From an uncultured delta proteobacterium (GTDB taxonomy: Bacteria > Desulfobacterota > Desulfobulbia > Desulfobulbales > Desulfocapsaceae): 64,000 nt of DNA. Location: contig CAIUQR010000032.1 of the NCBI GenBank assembly GCA_903901335.1, forward strand, positions 1-64,000, read 5' to 3'. Of the stretch, positions 9,097-17,303 are shown piece after piece. The notes under the pieces are model-generated. The model was not told the DNA's origin, ran no database searches, and saw nothing but the letters and a program-made list of their open reading frames with translations. A program made the translations under genes and the position numbers. The first letter of the stretch is position 1. Every line of letters starts with the position of its first letter.

Positions 9097-10140
9097 TCAT
9101 TTCTCCTTTTCCGGAACATTTCTGTCCTTTTGGTACTTCTGCACGGCACGGTTATGTTCGACGAGGGTCTTCGAAAACTGATGGGTTCCATCGTTTCTCG
9201 AAACAAAATAGAGAAAGGATTCCTGAGCCGGATGGAGGGCTGCTTTCAGGGCCTCCCGGCCCGGGTTACAGATCGGACCGGCTGGAAGGGCCGGTGTCAT
9301 ATACGTGTTATAAGGGGTATATCTCTGCAGATCATCCCTGGTAAGGGTGCCGGAGTTACCGGAGAAATTCTGTATACCATAAACCACGGTCGGATCGGAT
9401 TGCAGGCGCATTCCTTTCTTTAAACGATTGATAAAAACTGACGCAATCACCGGACGTTCCGCAGGATCTGCCGTTTCTTTTTCAACAAGCGAGGCCAGGA
9501 TAACGGTTTCATATTTTCCAATCTTTCCGGCGTCCCCCTTGTTAAGTTCCGCCCAGACTTTTTGAAAATGCTGGACCATAATCCTGATTATGCCTCTGGC
9601 ATCAGTGGACATCCGGGTCAGATAATAGGTGTCCGGAAACAGATAGCCCTCAAGGCCGGCAACTTTTTCAATCCCCAGTGACTGAATAAAATCATGATCA
9701 TGGACAAGTTGCAGGAACTCATTGTACTCACACCAACCACCCTCGGCATAAATCCTGGCAATATCCTCTGCCCGCAGTCCTTCCGGGATTGTAACCGGAT
9801 GCTGCACGAGTTGGGCCTCGGAGAGTTGTCTCATAACCTCGGCAGGGGTTTTTCCTGTTGCCAACCGAAACTCTCCCGCCCTGAATTTCCTTGAGTATCC
9901 AGCAATCTTTGCATAGAGGGGAAAACGGACATCATCATGAATAAGGCCTGCCTTGGCAAGAATATGGCCGATATGATCAACCGAAGTGCCATGCGGAATC
10001 GCTACCACCACAGATGCTGCCGTGACGGCAGGCCCTCTTGTTCCGGTATAACTCATCAGCCATCCGGCCAATGCAACCGAGCAGAAAAAGAACAAAAGGG
10101 CTGCCCGACGGACAGCCCTTTGAGAATAGTGAGTAAGCAT
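9097..10140 (-). CDS. mltG: Endolytic murein transglycosylase MltG
   Basis: MltG (YceG family) cleaves nascent glycan strands at the inner membrane and is thought to set peptidoglycan chain length. The 347-residue protein has one N-terminal membrane anchor (ALLFFFCSVALAGWLM). The YceG domain carries LASLVEKET with the catalytic glutamate, the motif LQSDPTVVYG, and YNTYMTPALPAGPICNPG. It lies 38 bases downstream of lon. A perfect terminator-like hairpin (10095-10121) falls inside its first codons. AAGAAG lies 9 bases before the ATG. Confidence 0.93.
   Translation of the reverse strand: MLTHYSQRAVRRAALLFFFCSVALAGWLMSYTGTRGPAVTAASVVVAIPHGTSVDHIGHILAKAGLIHDDVRFPLYAKIAGYSRKFRAGEFRLATGKTPAEVMRQLSEAQLVQHPVTIPEGLRAEDIARIYAEGGWCEYNEFLQLVHDHDFIQSLGIEKVAGLEGYLFPDTYYLTRMSTDARGIIRIMVQHFQKVWAELNKGDAGKIGKYETVILASLVEKETADPAERPVIASVFINRLKKGMRLQSDPTVVYGIQNFSGNSGTLTRDDLQRYTPYNTYMTPALPAGPICNPGREALKAALHPAQESFLYFVSRNDGTHQFSKTLVEHNRAVQKYQKDRNVPEKEK
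10095..10121 (-). terminator. Terminator-like hairpin inside the 5' end of mltG
   Basis: On the minus strand AAAGGGCTG, a 9-base loop and CAGCCCTTT form a perfect 9-bp stem followed by TGTTC. It lies 58-84 bases beyond the lon stop, where a lon terminator would be expected, yet it overlaps roughly codons 7-16 of mltG. It may attenuate lon-mltG read-through or be chance coding sequence. The T-tract is short. Confidence 0.5.
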
Positions 10141-10178
10141 GTGTTACAACTTCTTAAAAACGGTTAAGCAATGAATAA

Positions 10179-12590
10179 TTACGCCTTTTTTTGCACCCGG
10201 GCAGCTTTTTTTTCGGATTTTCCGAAGGCGATACGGACAACCTCGTCCATGTCCTTCACCGGGAAAAATTGCATCTTTTTCCGGACATCCGCCGGAATTT
10301 CGATGAGGTCCATTTTATTCTGATCGGGAATAATAACCTTGTTGATATTCGCCCGCAGGGCTGCCAGAGCCTTTTCCTTCAAGCCGCCGATGGGCAGTAC
10401 CCTGCCCCGCAGGGTTACCTCACCGGTCATCGCCAGCCCTTTGATCAACTTTTTCTTGACGATGGCGGAATAGAGGGCTGTCGCCATGGTGATCCCGGCG
10501 GACGGCCCGTCCTTCGGTATCGCCCCGGCAGGTACATGGATATGGATATCGGTCTTCTCGAAATATTCCTCTTCAACCCCCATTTCCTGAGACCGGCTGC
10601 GGCAGTAGGTCAGCGCCGCCTGAGCCGATTCCTTCATCACATCCCCAAGCTGGCCGGTAAGGATCAGTTTCCCCTTGCCCGGCATCAGATTCACCTCGAT
10701 ATGCAGGATCTCACCGCCGATCTCCGTCCAGGCAAGACCAGTCACCAGACCCGGCTGGTCCAGCGTTTCAATCTCCGAATCGGGGATTGACTTCGGAGGC
10801 CCGAGATACTTATCCAGCGTCTGCTTGGTAATACTGTAAGGTCCCTTTCCGCCTTCGGCGATCTTCCGGGCAATCTTTCTGCACAACTTTCCGATCTCCC
10901 GTTCCAGATTCCTGAGTCCGGCCTCGTAGGTGTAATGGGTAATGATATGGATCAACGTCTCGTCCTGGATTTTGATATGGGACGTGTCGATACCATTTTC
11001 TTTCAGCTGCCGCGGCAGCAGATACCGATTGGCGATGACGAGTTTCTCCTCCTGCGTATACCCCGACAGACGGATAACCTCCATCCTGTCCAGAAGCGGG
11101 CTGGGGATGGTATCGCTCATATTGGCGGTGGTGATAAACATGACCTTGGAGAGATCGCAGGGTAGATTCAGATAATGATCCGAGAATTCGAAATTCTGCT
11201 CGGGATCGAGAACTTCGAGCAGTGCCGAAGAAGGATCGCCCCGATAATCGGAGCCGATCTTGTCGATCTCGTCCATCATAAAGATCGGGTTATTGGATTT
11301 GACGGTCTTCAGGCCCTGGATAATCCGGCCCGGCATCGCCCCGATATAGGTCCGCCGATGGCCGCGGATTTCCGCCTCATCACGCATGCCGCCAAGCGAA
11401 ATGCGATGAAACTTCCGCCCCATGGCCCGGGCGATGGACTGGCCGAGCGAGGTCTTGCCGACACCCGGGGGACCGACAAAGCAGAGAATGGGACCTTTGG
11501 TGGAGGTGTTCAATTTGCGCACGGCCAGATATTCCAAAATCCTCTCTTTCACCTTGTCCAGGCCGAAATGATCCTCGTCCAGGACCTTTTTCGCAGCTAC
11601 CAGATCAAGGCTGTCACGAGTGCCTTTTTCCCAGGGAACATCGAGAATCCAGTCGATATAGGTCCTGATGATCGTGGCCTCGGAGGAGTCGGGATGCATC
11701 ATCTCCATCCGGCTGAGTTGCTTTTTCGCCTCCTTCCGGACTGGTTTGGGCATCTTCTTTTTCTTCAGCTTCTTCTCCAGCTCTTCGATCTCCTGGATAC
11801 GCTCATCGGTATCACCAAGCTCTTTTTGCAGGGCATGCAGCTGTTCGCGGAGATAGTATTCACGCTGCGACTTGCTCATCTCCTCTTTCGCGTCATTCTG
11901 GATCTTGGCCTGGACGGTGGAGACCTCCAGTTCCTTGGTCAGCAGCTCACTCACCAGCTTCAGCCGTTTGACCGGATTCGACTCTTCCAGGATAGATTGT
12001 GATTCGGCTATCTTCAGGCGCAGATTGGAGCCGACGAGATCGGCAAGACGGCCTGGCTCCTCGATATTATTGATAATCATCATCAGGTCGGCCGACAGGA
12101 TACCCCGAAGAGACATGATCTTCTCGGTTTGTTCCCGCACGGTACGCATCATGGCCTCGACCTCGACGGTGATCGGCCCGGCCTCTTCTTCTTCAATCAC
12201 CTCAACAGAAACCTGGTACGATGGCTCCTTGCGTTTATATTCCTTTATACGGGCCTTGGACATGGCCTGCACCAGCACCTTCAAACGGCCATCTGGTAAC
12301 TTTAACGTCCGCATGACCATGCAGACCATCCCTGTTTCGTACAGATCTTCGGCGGCGGGATTGTCCTTGGTTGCATCTTTCTGGGTTACAAGCATTAGCA
12401 ATTTGTTCGATCCAAGGGCCTCGTTCACCGCCTCAACCGAATTCGGACGACCGACAAAGAGGGGGATTATCATATAGTTGAAGATCACTACATCACGAAC
12501 GGCCATCATCGGTAACACTTCAGGGATTTCCATATCTTCATTGCCGGAAAAATCGTCCATACCGATGCTTAATGAATCATTATATTCCAC
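10179..12590 (-). CDS. lon: ATP-dependent protease Lon
   Basis: Lon is the cytosolic AAA+ serine protease that degrades misfolded and regulatory proteins. It has an N-terminal LonN domain ([12 protein letters not shown]), a long coiled coil, and an AAA+ module with Walker [11 protein letters not shown] (about 371-380). The C-terminal protease domain has the Ser/Lys dyad in [10 protein letters not shown] and [13 protein letters not shown]. The ORF track begins further upstream. I choose the GTG at 12590 because AGGAGG lies 5 bases before it, giving 803 residues. A Lys/Ala-rich tail ([13 protein letters not shown]) ends the protein. I see no CIRCE element or convincing heat-shock promoter upstream. 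Confidence 0.96.
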   Translation of the reverse strand: MEYNDSLSIGMDDFSGNEDMEIPEVLPMMAVRDVVIFNYMIIPLFVGRPNSVEAVNEALGSNKLLMLVTQKDATKDNPAAEDLYETGMVCMVMRTLKLPDGRLKVLVQAMSKARIKEYKRKEPSYQVSVEVIEEEEAGPITVEVEAMMRTVREQTEKIMSLRGILSADLMMIINNIEEPGRLADLVGSNLRLKIAESQSILEESNPVKRLKLVSELLTKELEVSTVQAKIQNDAKEEMSKSQREYYLREQLHALQKELGDTDERIQEIEELEKKLKKKKMPKPVRKEAKKQLSRMEMMHPDSSEATIIRTYIDWILDVPWEKGTRDSLDLVAAKKVLDEDHFGLDKVKERILEYLAVRKLNTSTKGPILCFVGPPGVGKTSLGQSIARAMGRKFHRISLGGMRDEAEIRGHRRTYIGAMPGRIIQGLKTVKSNNPIFMMDEIDKIGSDYRGDPSSALLEVLDPEQNFEFSDHYLNLPCDLSKVMFITTANMSDTIPSPLLDRMEVIRLSGYTQEEKLVIANRYLLPRQLKENGIDTSHIKIQDETLIHIITHYTYEAGLRNLEREIGKLCRKIARKIAEGGKGPYSITKQTLDKYLGPPKSIPDSEIETLDQPGLVTGLAWTEIGGEILHIEVNLMPGKGKLILTGQLGDVMKESAQAALTYCRSRSQEMGVEEEYFEKTDIHIHVPAGAIPKDGPSAGITMATALYSAIVKKKLIKGLAMTGEVTLRGRVLPIGGLKEKALAALRANINKVIIPDQNKMDLIEIPADVRKKMQFFPVKDMDEVVRIAFGKSEKKAARVQKKA

Positions 12591-12892
12591 ACAGACCTCC
12601 TGACAGAAATGATGGTCCGGCATGATAATCATATATCACGACGAACCACACACTTGAGGAATTCAACCCCTGCTCCGGTATCATTGCCCCTGTGTTTATA
12701 TTGTACACAAAATCTTTAATTTATCAAAAAAGTTGGAAAAAGCTAAACACTGACTTATATGAAGTCAAGATGACAAGCGCAAGCTTATTTACCATATGTT
12801 ATTATTTCTTGAACTCTTGCCCCATTTCAACCATATTGAGCATATTTCTAAATATTATGTATCCTTATTCACAATAAGCAAGGAGAATGAAT
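12591..12892. other. Divergent intergenic region before lon and the beta-helix gene
   Basis: This is about 300 AT-rich bases between two divergent genes, so it should carry both promoters. The short plus-strand ORF at 12692-12877 has low-complexity sequence and no ribosome site. I see no tRNA, riboswitch or clear operator. Confidence 0.5.
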
Positions 12893-13693
12893 ATGTTAAA
12901 CGCCGGATCATTTTTTGCCCTGTCGGATTTCCCCCATACGGAAATATTCCCAACAGAAGAATATGTCTGGACTGGCCTCAACCTATTGAAAGAATATATG
13001 GATTCTTTTTCTTATCCCACTTTTTATACCGGTTTGATCAAGGAGGGAGTCCCCTTGAGAGAGACTGTAATCCTCTATGAAGAGGAACTCCTTGATTCAA
13101 CGCATTTCGAGATAGTCTACGGAGATACAACCAAAGGAAAACTGGCTGTGTTCAAAAACGGTGAACAACTTGCCGGGGCCACGGTGATCATGGCCGGCAC
13201 TGTTCTGCTCGGCAGACAGATCAAACTGGGGCAAGGAGTATTGATCGAAAGCGGTGCGATGATCAAATCTCCCGCCATCATCGGCGATCAGACCGAAGTC
13301 CGCCAGGGTGCCTATCTGCGCGGATATTGTCTGACCGGCAGGAGTTGCGTTCTCGGGCATACGACTGAGGTCAAGCATTCCATCTTTTTAAACCGCGCCA
13401 AAGCCGGACATTTTGCCTATCTGGGTGATTCCATCCTCGGCGAAAACGCCAACCTTGGGGCCGGCACCAAATTTGCCAACCTCCGATTTCTCGATGGTAA
13501 TATCACGGTCAGGACTAAAGATGGTTTCATTGATACCGGCAGACGAAAATTCGGCGCGATTCTCGGTGATAACACCCAGACCGGCTGCAATTCCGTCACC
13601 AGCCCCGGAACTCTGATCGGCAAAGACTCCTTTCTGTTACCGAATACCACCGCCCGTTCGGGATATCATTCTCCCAGGAGCATTATCCGTTAG
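12893..13693 (+). CDS. GlmU-like left-handed beta-helix (hexapeptide) protein
   Basis: A 266-residue protein. About residues 75-260 are imperfect hexapeptide repeats (for example AGTVLLGRQIKLGQGVLIES, then GAMIKSPAIIGDQTEVRQGA), the left-handed beta-helix of acyltransferases. The order of motifs (LGHTTEVKHSIFLNRAKAGH, then LGDSILGENANLGAGT) matches the C-terminal half of GlmU-type sugar-1-phosphate enzymes. There is no nucleotidyltransferase domain; the first 75 residues are a short unrelated helical cap. It could be an N-acetyltransferase on a sugar phosphate or a non-catalytic partner. I use the ATG at 12893, because AGGAG is 7 bases before it but only one base before the ATG at 12887. Confidence 0.8.
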   Translation: MLNAGSFFALSDFPHTEIFPTEEYVWTGLNLLKEYMDSFSYPTFYTGLIKEGVPLRETVILYEEELLDSTHFEIVYGDTTKGKLAVFKNGEQLAGATVIMAGTVLLGRQIKLGQGVLIESGAMIKSPAIIGDQTEVRQGAYLRGYCLTGRSCVLGHTTEVKHSIFLNRAKAGHFAYLGDSILGENANLGAGTKFANLRFLDGNITVRTKDGFIDTGRRKFGAILGDNTQTGCNSVTSPGTLIGKDSFLLPNTTARSGYHSPRSIIR

Positions 13694-13877
13694 CCGGTTT
13701 CCGATCATCGGTTAACGGTAGAGAATTTACACTCGTTACCCCTTCCAAATTTTCTGATTCTGGATTATTTTTATTGATCGGAAGTGCTTGAATACGATAA
13801 CATGATAACAATGTTACAGAAGGGAACCGATCCAATCTGATATGTTATGAACTACCAACATAAACCAAGGATATCTT

Positions 13878-15389
13878 ATGAGAACTATTAAAAAAGCTGA
13901 TTTCGTTGATTCCATTGCCGACAGCCTGCAGTTTATCTCCTATTACCATCCGCTGGATTTCGTCCGGGCCATGCATGCCGCCTACCTCCGGGAGGAAAAT
14001 AAGGCGGCCAAAGATGCAATCGGCCAGATTTTGATTAACTCCAGGATGGCAGCCATTGGCCGCCGTCCGATCTGCCAGGACACGGGTATCGTTACCGCCT
14101 TTGTCAAGATCGGGATGCAGTGCTGCCTAGACACCGACATGACCGTCCAGGAGATGGTCGACGAAGGAGTCCGCCGCGCCTATAAAAATCCGCAGAACCC
14201 GCTCCGGCTCTCCGTTGTCGCTTCACCGGCGACAAACAGAAAAAACACCAGGGACAACACCCCTGCCGTCGTCTATACCGAGTTGGTCCCGGGCGATGGT
14301 CTGGAGGTCTTCATCGCCGCCAAGGGCGGCGGTTCTGAAAACAAGACCAAATCCGTGATGCTGAATCCGAGTGACTCCATCGTTGAATGGGTAAAACGCA
14401 CGGTGCCTCTGATGGGCGCCGGCTGGTGCCCTCCGGGGATACTGGGGATCGGTATCGGCGGCACCGTCGATAAGGCCATGCTGCTGGCCAAGGAATCCCT
14501 GATGGAGCCCGTCGACATGCCGGAACTGCTCAAACGCGGTCCGCAGAATAAGATCGAAGAGCTGCGCATCGAGATCTACGAGGCGGTCAACAGTCTCGGT
14601 ATCGGCGCCCAGGGGTTGGGAGGGCTGACAACCGTGCTTGATGTCAGGATCCGCGATTACCCGACCCACGCCGCCTCCCTGCCGGTGGCGATGATCCCGA
14701 ACTGCGCCGCCACCCGCCATATCCATTTCAAACTTGACGGTAGCGGTCCGGCGGCCTTGACTCCGCCGAGGATTGAGGAATGGCCGGAGATCGCGCTTGA
14801 GGCCGGAGCAGACGTCAAGCGGGTCTTTATCGAATCCCTGACCAAAAAAGATATTGCCGAATGGAAGACCGGCGAGACCCTGCTCTTAAACGGCAAGATC
14901 CTCACCGGCCGGGATGCCGCCCACCGCCGCATCCAGGAATTCTACACGAAGGGCGAACCGCTGCCGGAAGGTGTTGACTTTAAAGGACGTTTCATCTATT
15001 ACGTTGGGCCGGTCGACCCGGTAGGCGATGAGGTAGTCGGTCCTGCCGGGCCCACCACCTCGACCAGGATGGACAAGTATACCGACATGATGCTGGAAAA
15101 GGCCGGCCTTATGGGCATGATCGGCAAATCCGAGCGCGGCGACGCGACCATCGCCTCGATCAAGAAACATGGCGCCGTCTATCTGATGGCAGTCGGCGGA
15201 GCCGCCTATCTGGTCTCAAAGGCCATCAAGAAATCACGGACCGTAGCCTTTGCCGATCTGGGGATGGAGGCGATCTATGAATTCGAAGTGGAAGACATGC
15301 CGGTGACCGTGGCCGTCGACAGCCGCGGCGAGGCGATCCACAAGACCGGCCCTGTCTTCTGGCAGAAGGAAATTGCTAAAAGAAAATAA
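13878..15389 (+). CDS. fumA: Fumarate hydratase, class I (4Fe-4S), fused alpha-beta form
   Basis: This enzyme interconverts fumarate and malate with an oxygen-sensitive 4Fe-4S cluster. At 503 residues it is the single-chain form containing both subunit domains. The three likely cluster ligands are C66 (PICQDTG), C184 (GAGWCPPG) and C276 (IPNCAATRH). The C-terminal beta domain has YYVGPVDPVGDEVVGPAGPTTS and ends with GDATIASIKKHGAVYLMAVGGA. AAGGATATCTT precedes the ATG. It stands alone, with mobile-element debris immediately downstream. With DctA, malic enzyme and Mdh in the same window, it belongs to C4 dicarboxylate metabolism. Confidence 0.95.
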   Translation: MRTIKKADFVDSIADSLQFISYYHPLDFVRAMHAAYLREENKAAKDAIGQILINSRMAAIGRRPICQDTGIVTAFVKIGMQCCLDTDMTVQEMVDEGVRRAYKNPQNPLRLSVVASPATNRKNTRDNTPAVVYTELVPGDGLEVFIAAKGGGSENKTKSVMLNPSDSIVEWVKRTVPLMGAGWCPPGILGIGIGGTVDKAMLLAKESLMEPVDMPELLKRGPQNKIEELRIEIYEAVNSLGIGAQGLGGLTTVLDVRIRDYPTHAASLPVAMIPNCAATRHIHFKLDGSGPAALTPPRIEEWPEIALEAGADVKRVFIESLTKKDIAEWKTGETLLLNGKILTGRDAAHRRIQEFYTKGEPLPEGVDFKGRFIYYVGPVDPVGDEVVGPAGPTTSTRMDKYTDMMLEKAGLMGMIGKSERGDATIASIKKHGAVYLMAVGGAAYLVSKAIKKSRTVAFADLGMEAIYEFEVEDMPVTVAVDSRGEAIHKTGPVFWQKEIAKRK

Positions 15390-15412
15390 CCCCGGCGCAC
15401 GGGATCGTTGGA

Positions 15413-15440
15413 ACTCCTCGACCGAAAGAGGCCGAGGAGT
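15413..15440 (+). terminator. Hairpin after fumarase
   Basis: ACTCCTCG (15413-15420) and CGAGGAGT (15433-15440) form a perfect 8-bp stem with a 12-base loop, 24 bases after the fumarase stop. No T-tract follows, so it may be a 3'-end stabiliser rather than an intrinsic terminator. Confidence 0.4.
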
Positions 15441-15554
15441 CAACCCCCGGTCAGCTTCTCATGCCGTAAGCTCCCGTTGTCCTTCGTATCCACAAGGGGT
15501 GGCGGCTTCAGACAAAGCCTGCTGCCGCAATGGTTGTATTTTGAAATCGACCGC

Positions 15555-15680
15555 AAAGATCGACAAATCAAGTTCATTGTCGATCAGGTAGTTCAGAGAA
15601 TACTCAAATGTGCCGTTCCGGATCTGCTTCTTGAAAAAGACAGGGATGAACTGACCCTGGGCATAAGAATACGGCGTCAT
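15555..15680 (-). pseudogene. N-terminal remnant of a transposase (IS1182-like)
   Basis: The minus-strand frame encodes MTPYSYAQGQFIPVFFKKQI and then NGTFEYSLNYLIDNELDLSI. As I recall it, this matches the first 40-45 residues of a common transposase family (YSYEQGKFIPV..., TFEYTLNHLIDHELDLSVF). After that the similarity stops, and the DDE catalytic region is absent here. It therefore looks like a stub left by deletion or a later insertion. It lies in a roughly 900-base non-coding patch that also holds a group II intron-like remnant. The assignment rests on recalled similarity; a profile search would settle the family. Confidence 0.5.
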
Positions 15681-15909
15681 TGTCCACCGGAAATCCCCCT
15701 TACCAGAGGTTGAGCGGTTTATTCCCCAAAATTTCAATGCATTATACCAAAATGTTGCCGATTTTCCTATGCTTTTTTACCTTTTCCTACAGGCTAACGG
15801 GGAGTTCACCGGGAGCGTAAACGATCCGGTGGAACGTTTCGTTATGTGCCGAGGTTGGCACGTGTTTCTTAAGGGTACGCATAATATATAACATCATTCT
15901 AGTATGTTA

Positions 15910-16216
15910 TGCAAGTATCAGGCCCAGCCAGGTAGTGACGAGGGGTGTAGCGGTATCACAACTGGGTATCCAGCAATAATGCCTGGGAAGGCAGTGGCCC
16001 TGCTGCGGCAGCGTACCGCGAACGCACGGGGCGACGAATAGAAAACGAGTGAGGCGGGTCTGGAGGGACGAGTCCGCAACACAGGATAAAGTCCTCTAAC
16101 TACTATAGGCCAGACACGTATACTCGGCGCTCGTGTGCGGAAAGACATGTGTTTACCCCGGGAGACCCGCTACACATGGAAACAGGACGCAGTAATGTTT
16201 TTAGGTTCCATGCAGC
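15910..16216 (+). mobile_element. Group II intron remnant (domain I region, no maturase ORF)
   Basis: The block reads like the RNA leader that precedes maturase ORFs in bacterial group II introns: GGTGTAGCGGTATCAC, AACACAGGATAAAGTCCTC, TTTACCCCGGGAGACCCGC and finally TTTTTAGGTTCCATGCAG. Local stems support a folded RNA: ACACG/CGTGT (16114-16118 with 16132-16136), CATGTGT/ACACATG (16146-16152 with 16172-16178), and CGGG-aga-CCCG inside the latter. No reverse transcriptase/maturase ORF and no domain V follow, so the element is 3'-truncated near 16216 and should be immobile. Boundaries are approximate. The identification is from memory of related introns, not a search. Confidence 0.5.
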
Positions 16217-16295
16217 CCATTATCCTCTACTTCTGAAGATATGCTTTAATATACAAAACACAAAAACATAACTGCGTCCCCATTTTCACAATGGT

Positions 16296-17129
16296 CTATT
16301 GTTTGACGAACTCCACTCGACGATTCTTCGCCTTGCCTTCATCCGTCTCATTTGAGGCTACCGGCGAGTATGGCCCGACTCCAGCGGACTTCAGGCGCGA
16401 CACGGATATGCCTCGCCCGGTAAGCGCCTTAACCACGGAAGCGGCGCGGTCGGAAGAAAGTTTTAGGTTTGATTCGAGGCTGCCGACACTGTCCGTATGG
16501 CCGACGACGTAGACCTTGAGTGCGGAGGAGCCGTTAAGCAGCTTCAACATCTCGACCAGAGCAGACTCCGACTCAGGCTTGATTGTGGCCGAAGCGGTGT
16601 CGAAGTAGATGCCGTAGACTATCGTCTTGCCTGTGTCGGCGAGGTCATTCCGCATCACATTGGCATTTGCTACGACGTCCTGCTTCATCGCCTGCGACTC
16701 GACAATCGTAAGACTGTAATCCGAACCGTCATTGAACGCTTCCACATAGACCCCGGTTAAGACGCCTTCCTTTCTGATCTCGGCTGCCATCCGCCTTTCA
16801 TCGCCTCCGAGGACTTTTCCCCCGGCCTGCTTGATCGCCGTTTCGTAGTTTCGCACGATCTGCAGCATACTGATTGGCCGGCCACCATCCTTCCGCGAAT
16901 AATCGCAGGAGTATACTTTCCCTTCCCAGTGGACTTCCTCGCCCCCAATCACCGTCGGATCGAATCCGGCAAACTCAGATACGTTATAATGGCAGATATA
17001 GTAGTCGGGCATGCGGGTTAGCAATGGGTGATCCTTGCTTCCTTTGATATCTGTTTGGGCGAGAGCAACCCCCAAAGTCAAAAAAGAAATAAATAGAATG
17101 CCGGACAAGATGTAAGCGATTCTCTTCAT
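16296..17129 (-). CDS. OmpA-family outer-membrane/periplasmic protein
   Basis: A 277-residue secreted protein. The N-terminal signal peptide (ILSGILFISFLTLGVALAQ) is followed by a region of about 145 residues with two cysteines that I do not recognise (resembling DUF4892-type extracellular domains). The C-terminal OmpA domain (about 175-277) has VVGHTDSVGS, LKLSSDRAASVV and KNRRVEF, which bind diaminopimelate in peptidoglycan. The likely role is anchoring the outer membrane to the cell wall. GGAGGAG precedes the ATG closely. It lies in an accessory patch, downstream of a MauJ-like gene and next to intron debris, so it may be acquired. Confidence 0.85.
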   Translation of the reverse strand: MKRIAYILSGILFISFLTLGVALAQTDIKGSKDHPLLTRMPDYYICHYNVSEFAGFDPTVIGGEEVHWEGKVYSCDYSRKDGGRPISMLQIVRNYETAIKQAGGKVLGGDERRMAAEIRKEGVLTGVYVEAFNDGSDYSLTIVESQAMKQDVVANANVMRNDLADTGKTIVYGIYFDTASATIKPESESALVEMLKLLNGSSALKVYVVGHTDSVGSLESNLKLSSDRAASVVKALTGRGISVSRLKSAGVGPYSPVASNETDEGKAKNRRVEFVKQ

Positions 17130-17167
17130 TATTTTACTCCTCCTTGTGGAACTTCGAAATCTGTTGC

Positions 17168-17217
17168 AGTTAACGCCGCCTTCACCAGTTCATCTGGTGA
17201 AAGGCCCGGTTGGAAAC
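17168..17217 (-). repeat. Imperfect palindrome between the MauJ-like and OmpA-family genes (attC-like?)
   Basis: TTCACCAG and CTGGTGAA form a perfect 8-bp stem with a 5-base loop. The stem extends past a bulged A into GCC/GGC, then a 3x3 internal loop and AAC/GTT. On the minus strand the ends read TTCCAAC and GTTAACT, each 6 of 7 to the integron attC core boxes RYYYAAC and GTTRRRY. The span is about 48 nt, slightly short for attC, and the two cores pair with each other only at AAC/GTT. This is an attractive but weak candidate. Confidence 0.3.
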
Positions 17218-17303
17218 TTTGCGACTCCTATGTTTTTACGTTCCGATGTTGTGCATCTTATCAATAATAATTAAAGATGCGACTCCGATCAGTCTTTTAT
17301 TGG

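Larger units (their letters stand above)
15390..16295. other. Mobile-element graveyard between fumarase and the OmpA-family gene
   Basis: These 906 bases hold no intact gene. From left to right there is a hairpin after fumarase, a transposase N-terminal stub, an AT-rich stretch (about 15740-15900), a structured RNA-like block resembling the 5' part of a group II intron, and a tail ending in AACTGCGTCCCCATTTTC. ORFs called here on either strand lack ribosome sites and known domains. Confidence 0.6.

Noticed and set aside
11175-12002. 275-residue plus-strand ORF
   Set aside because: Antisense to lon.
12591-12892. Sigma-32-like promoter (CTTGAA ... CCCCAT) near 12810-12830
   Set aside because: Spacing between the elements is only about 6 bases and it is not oriented towards lon.
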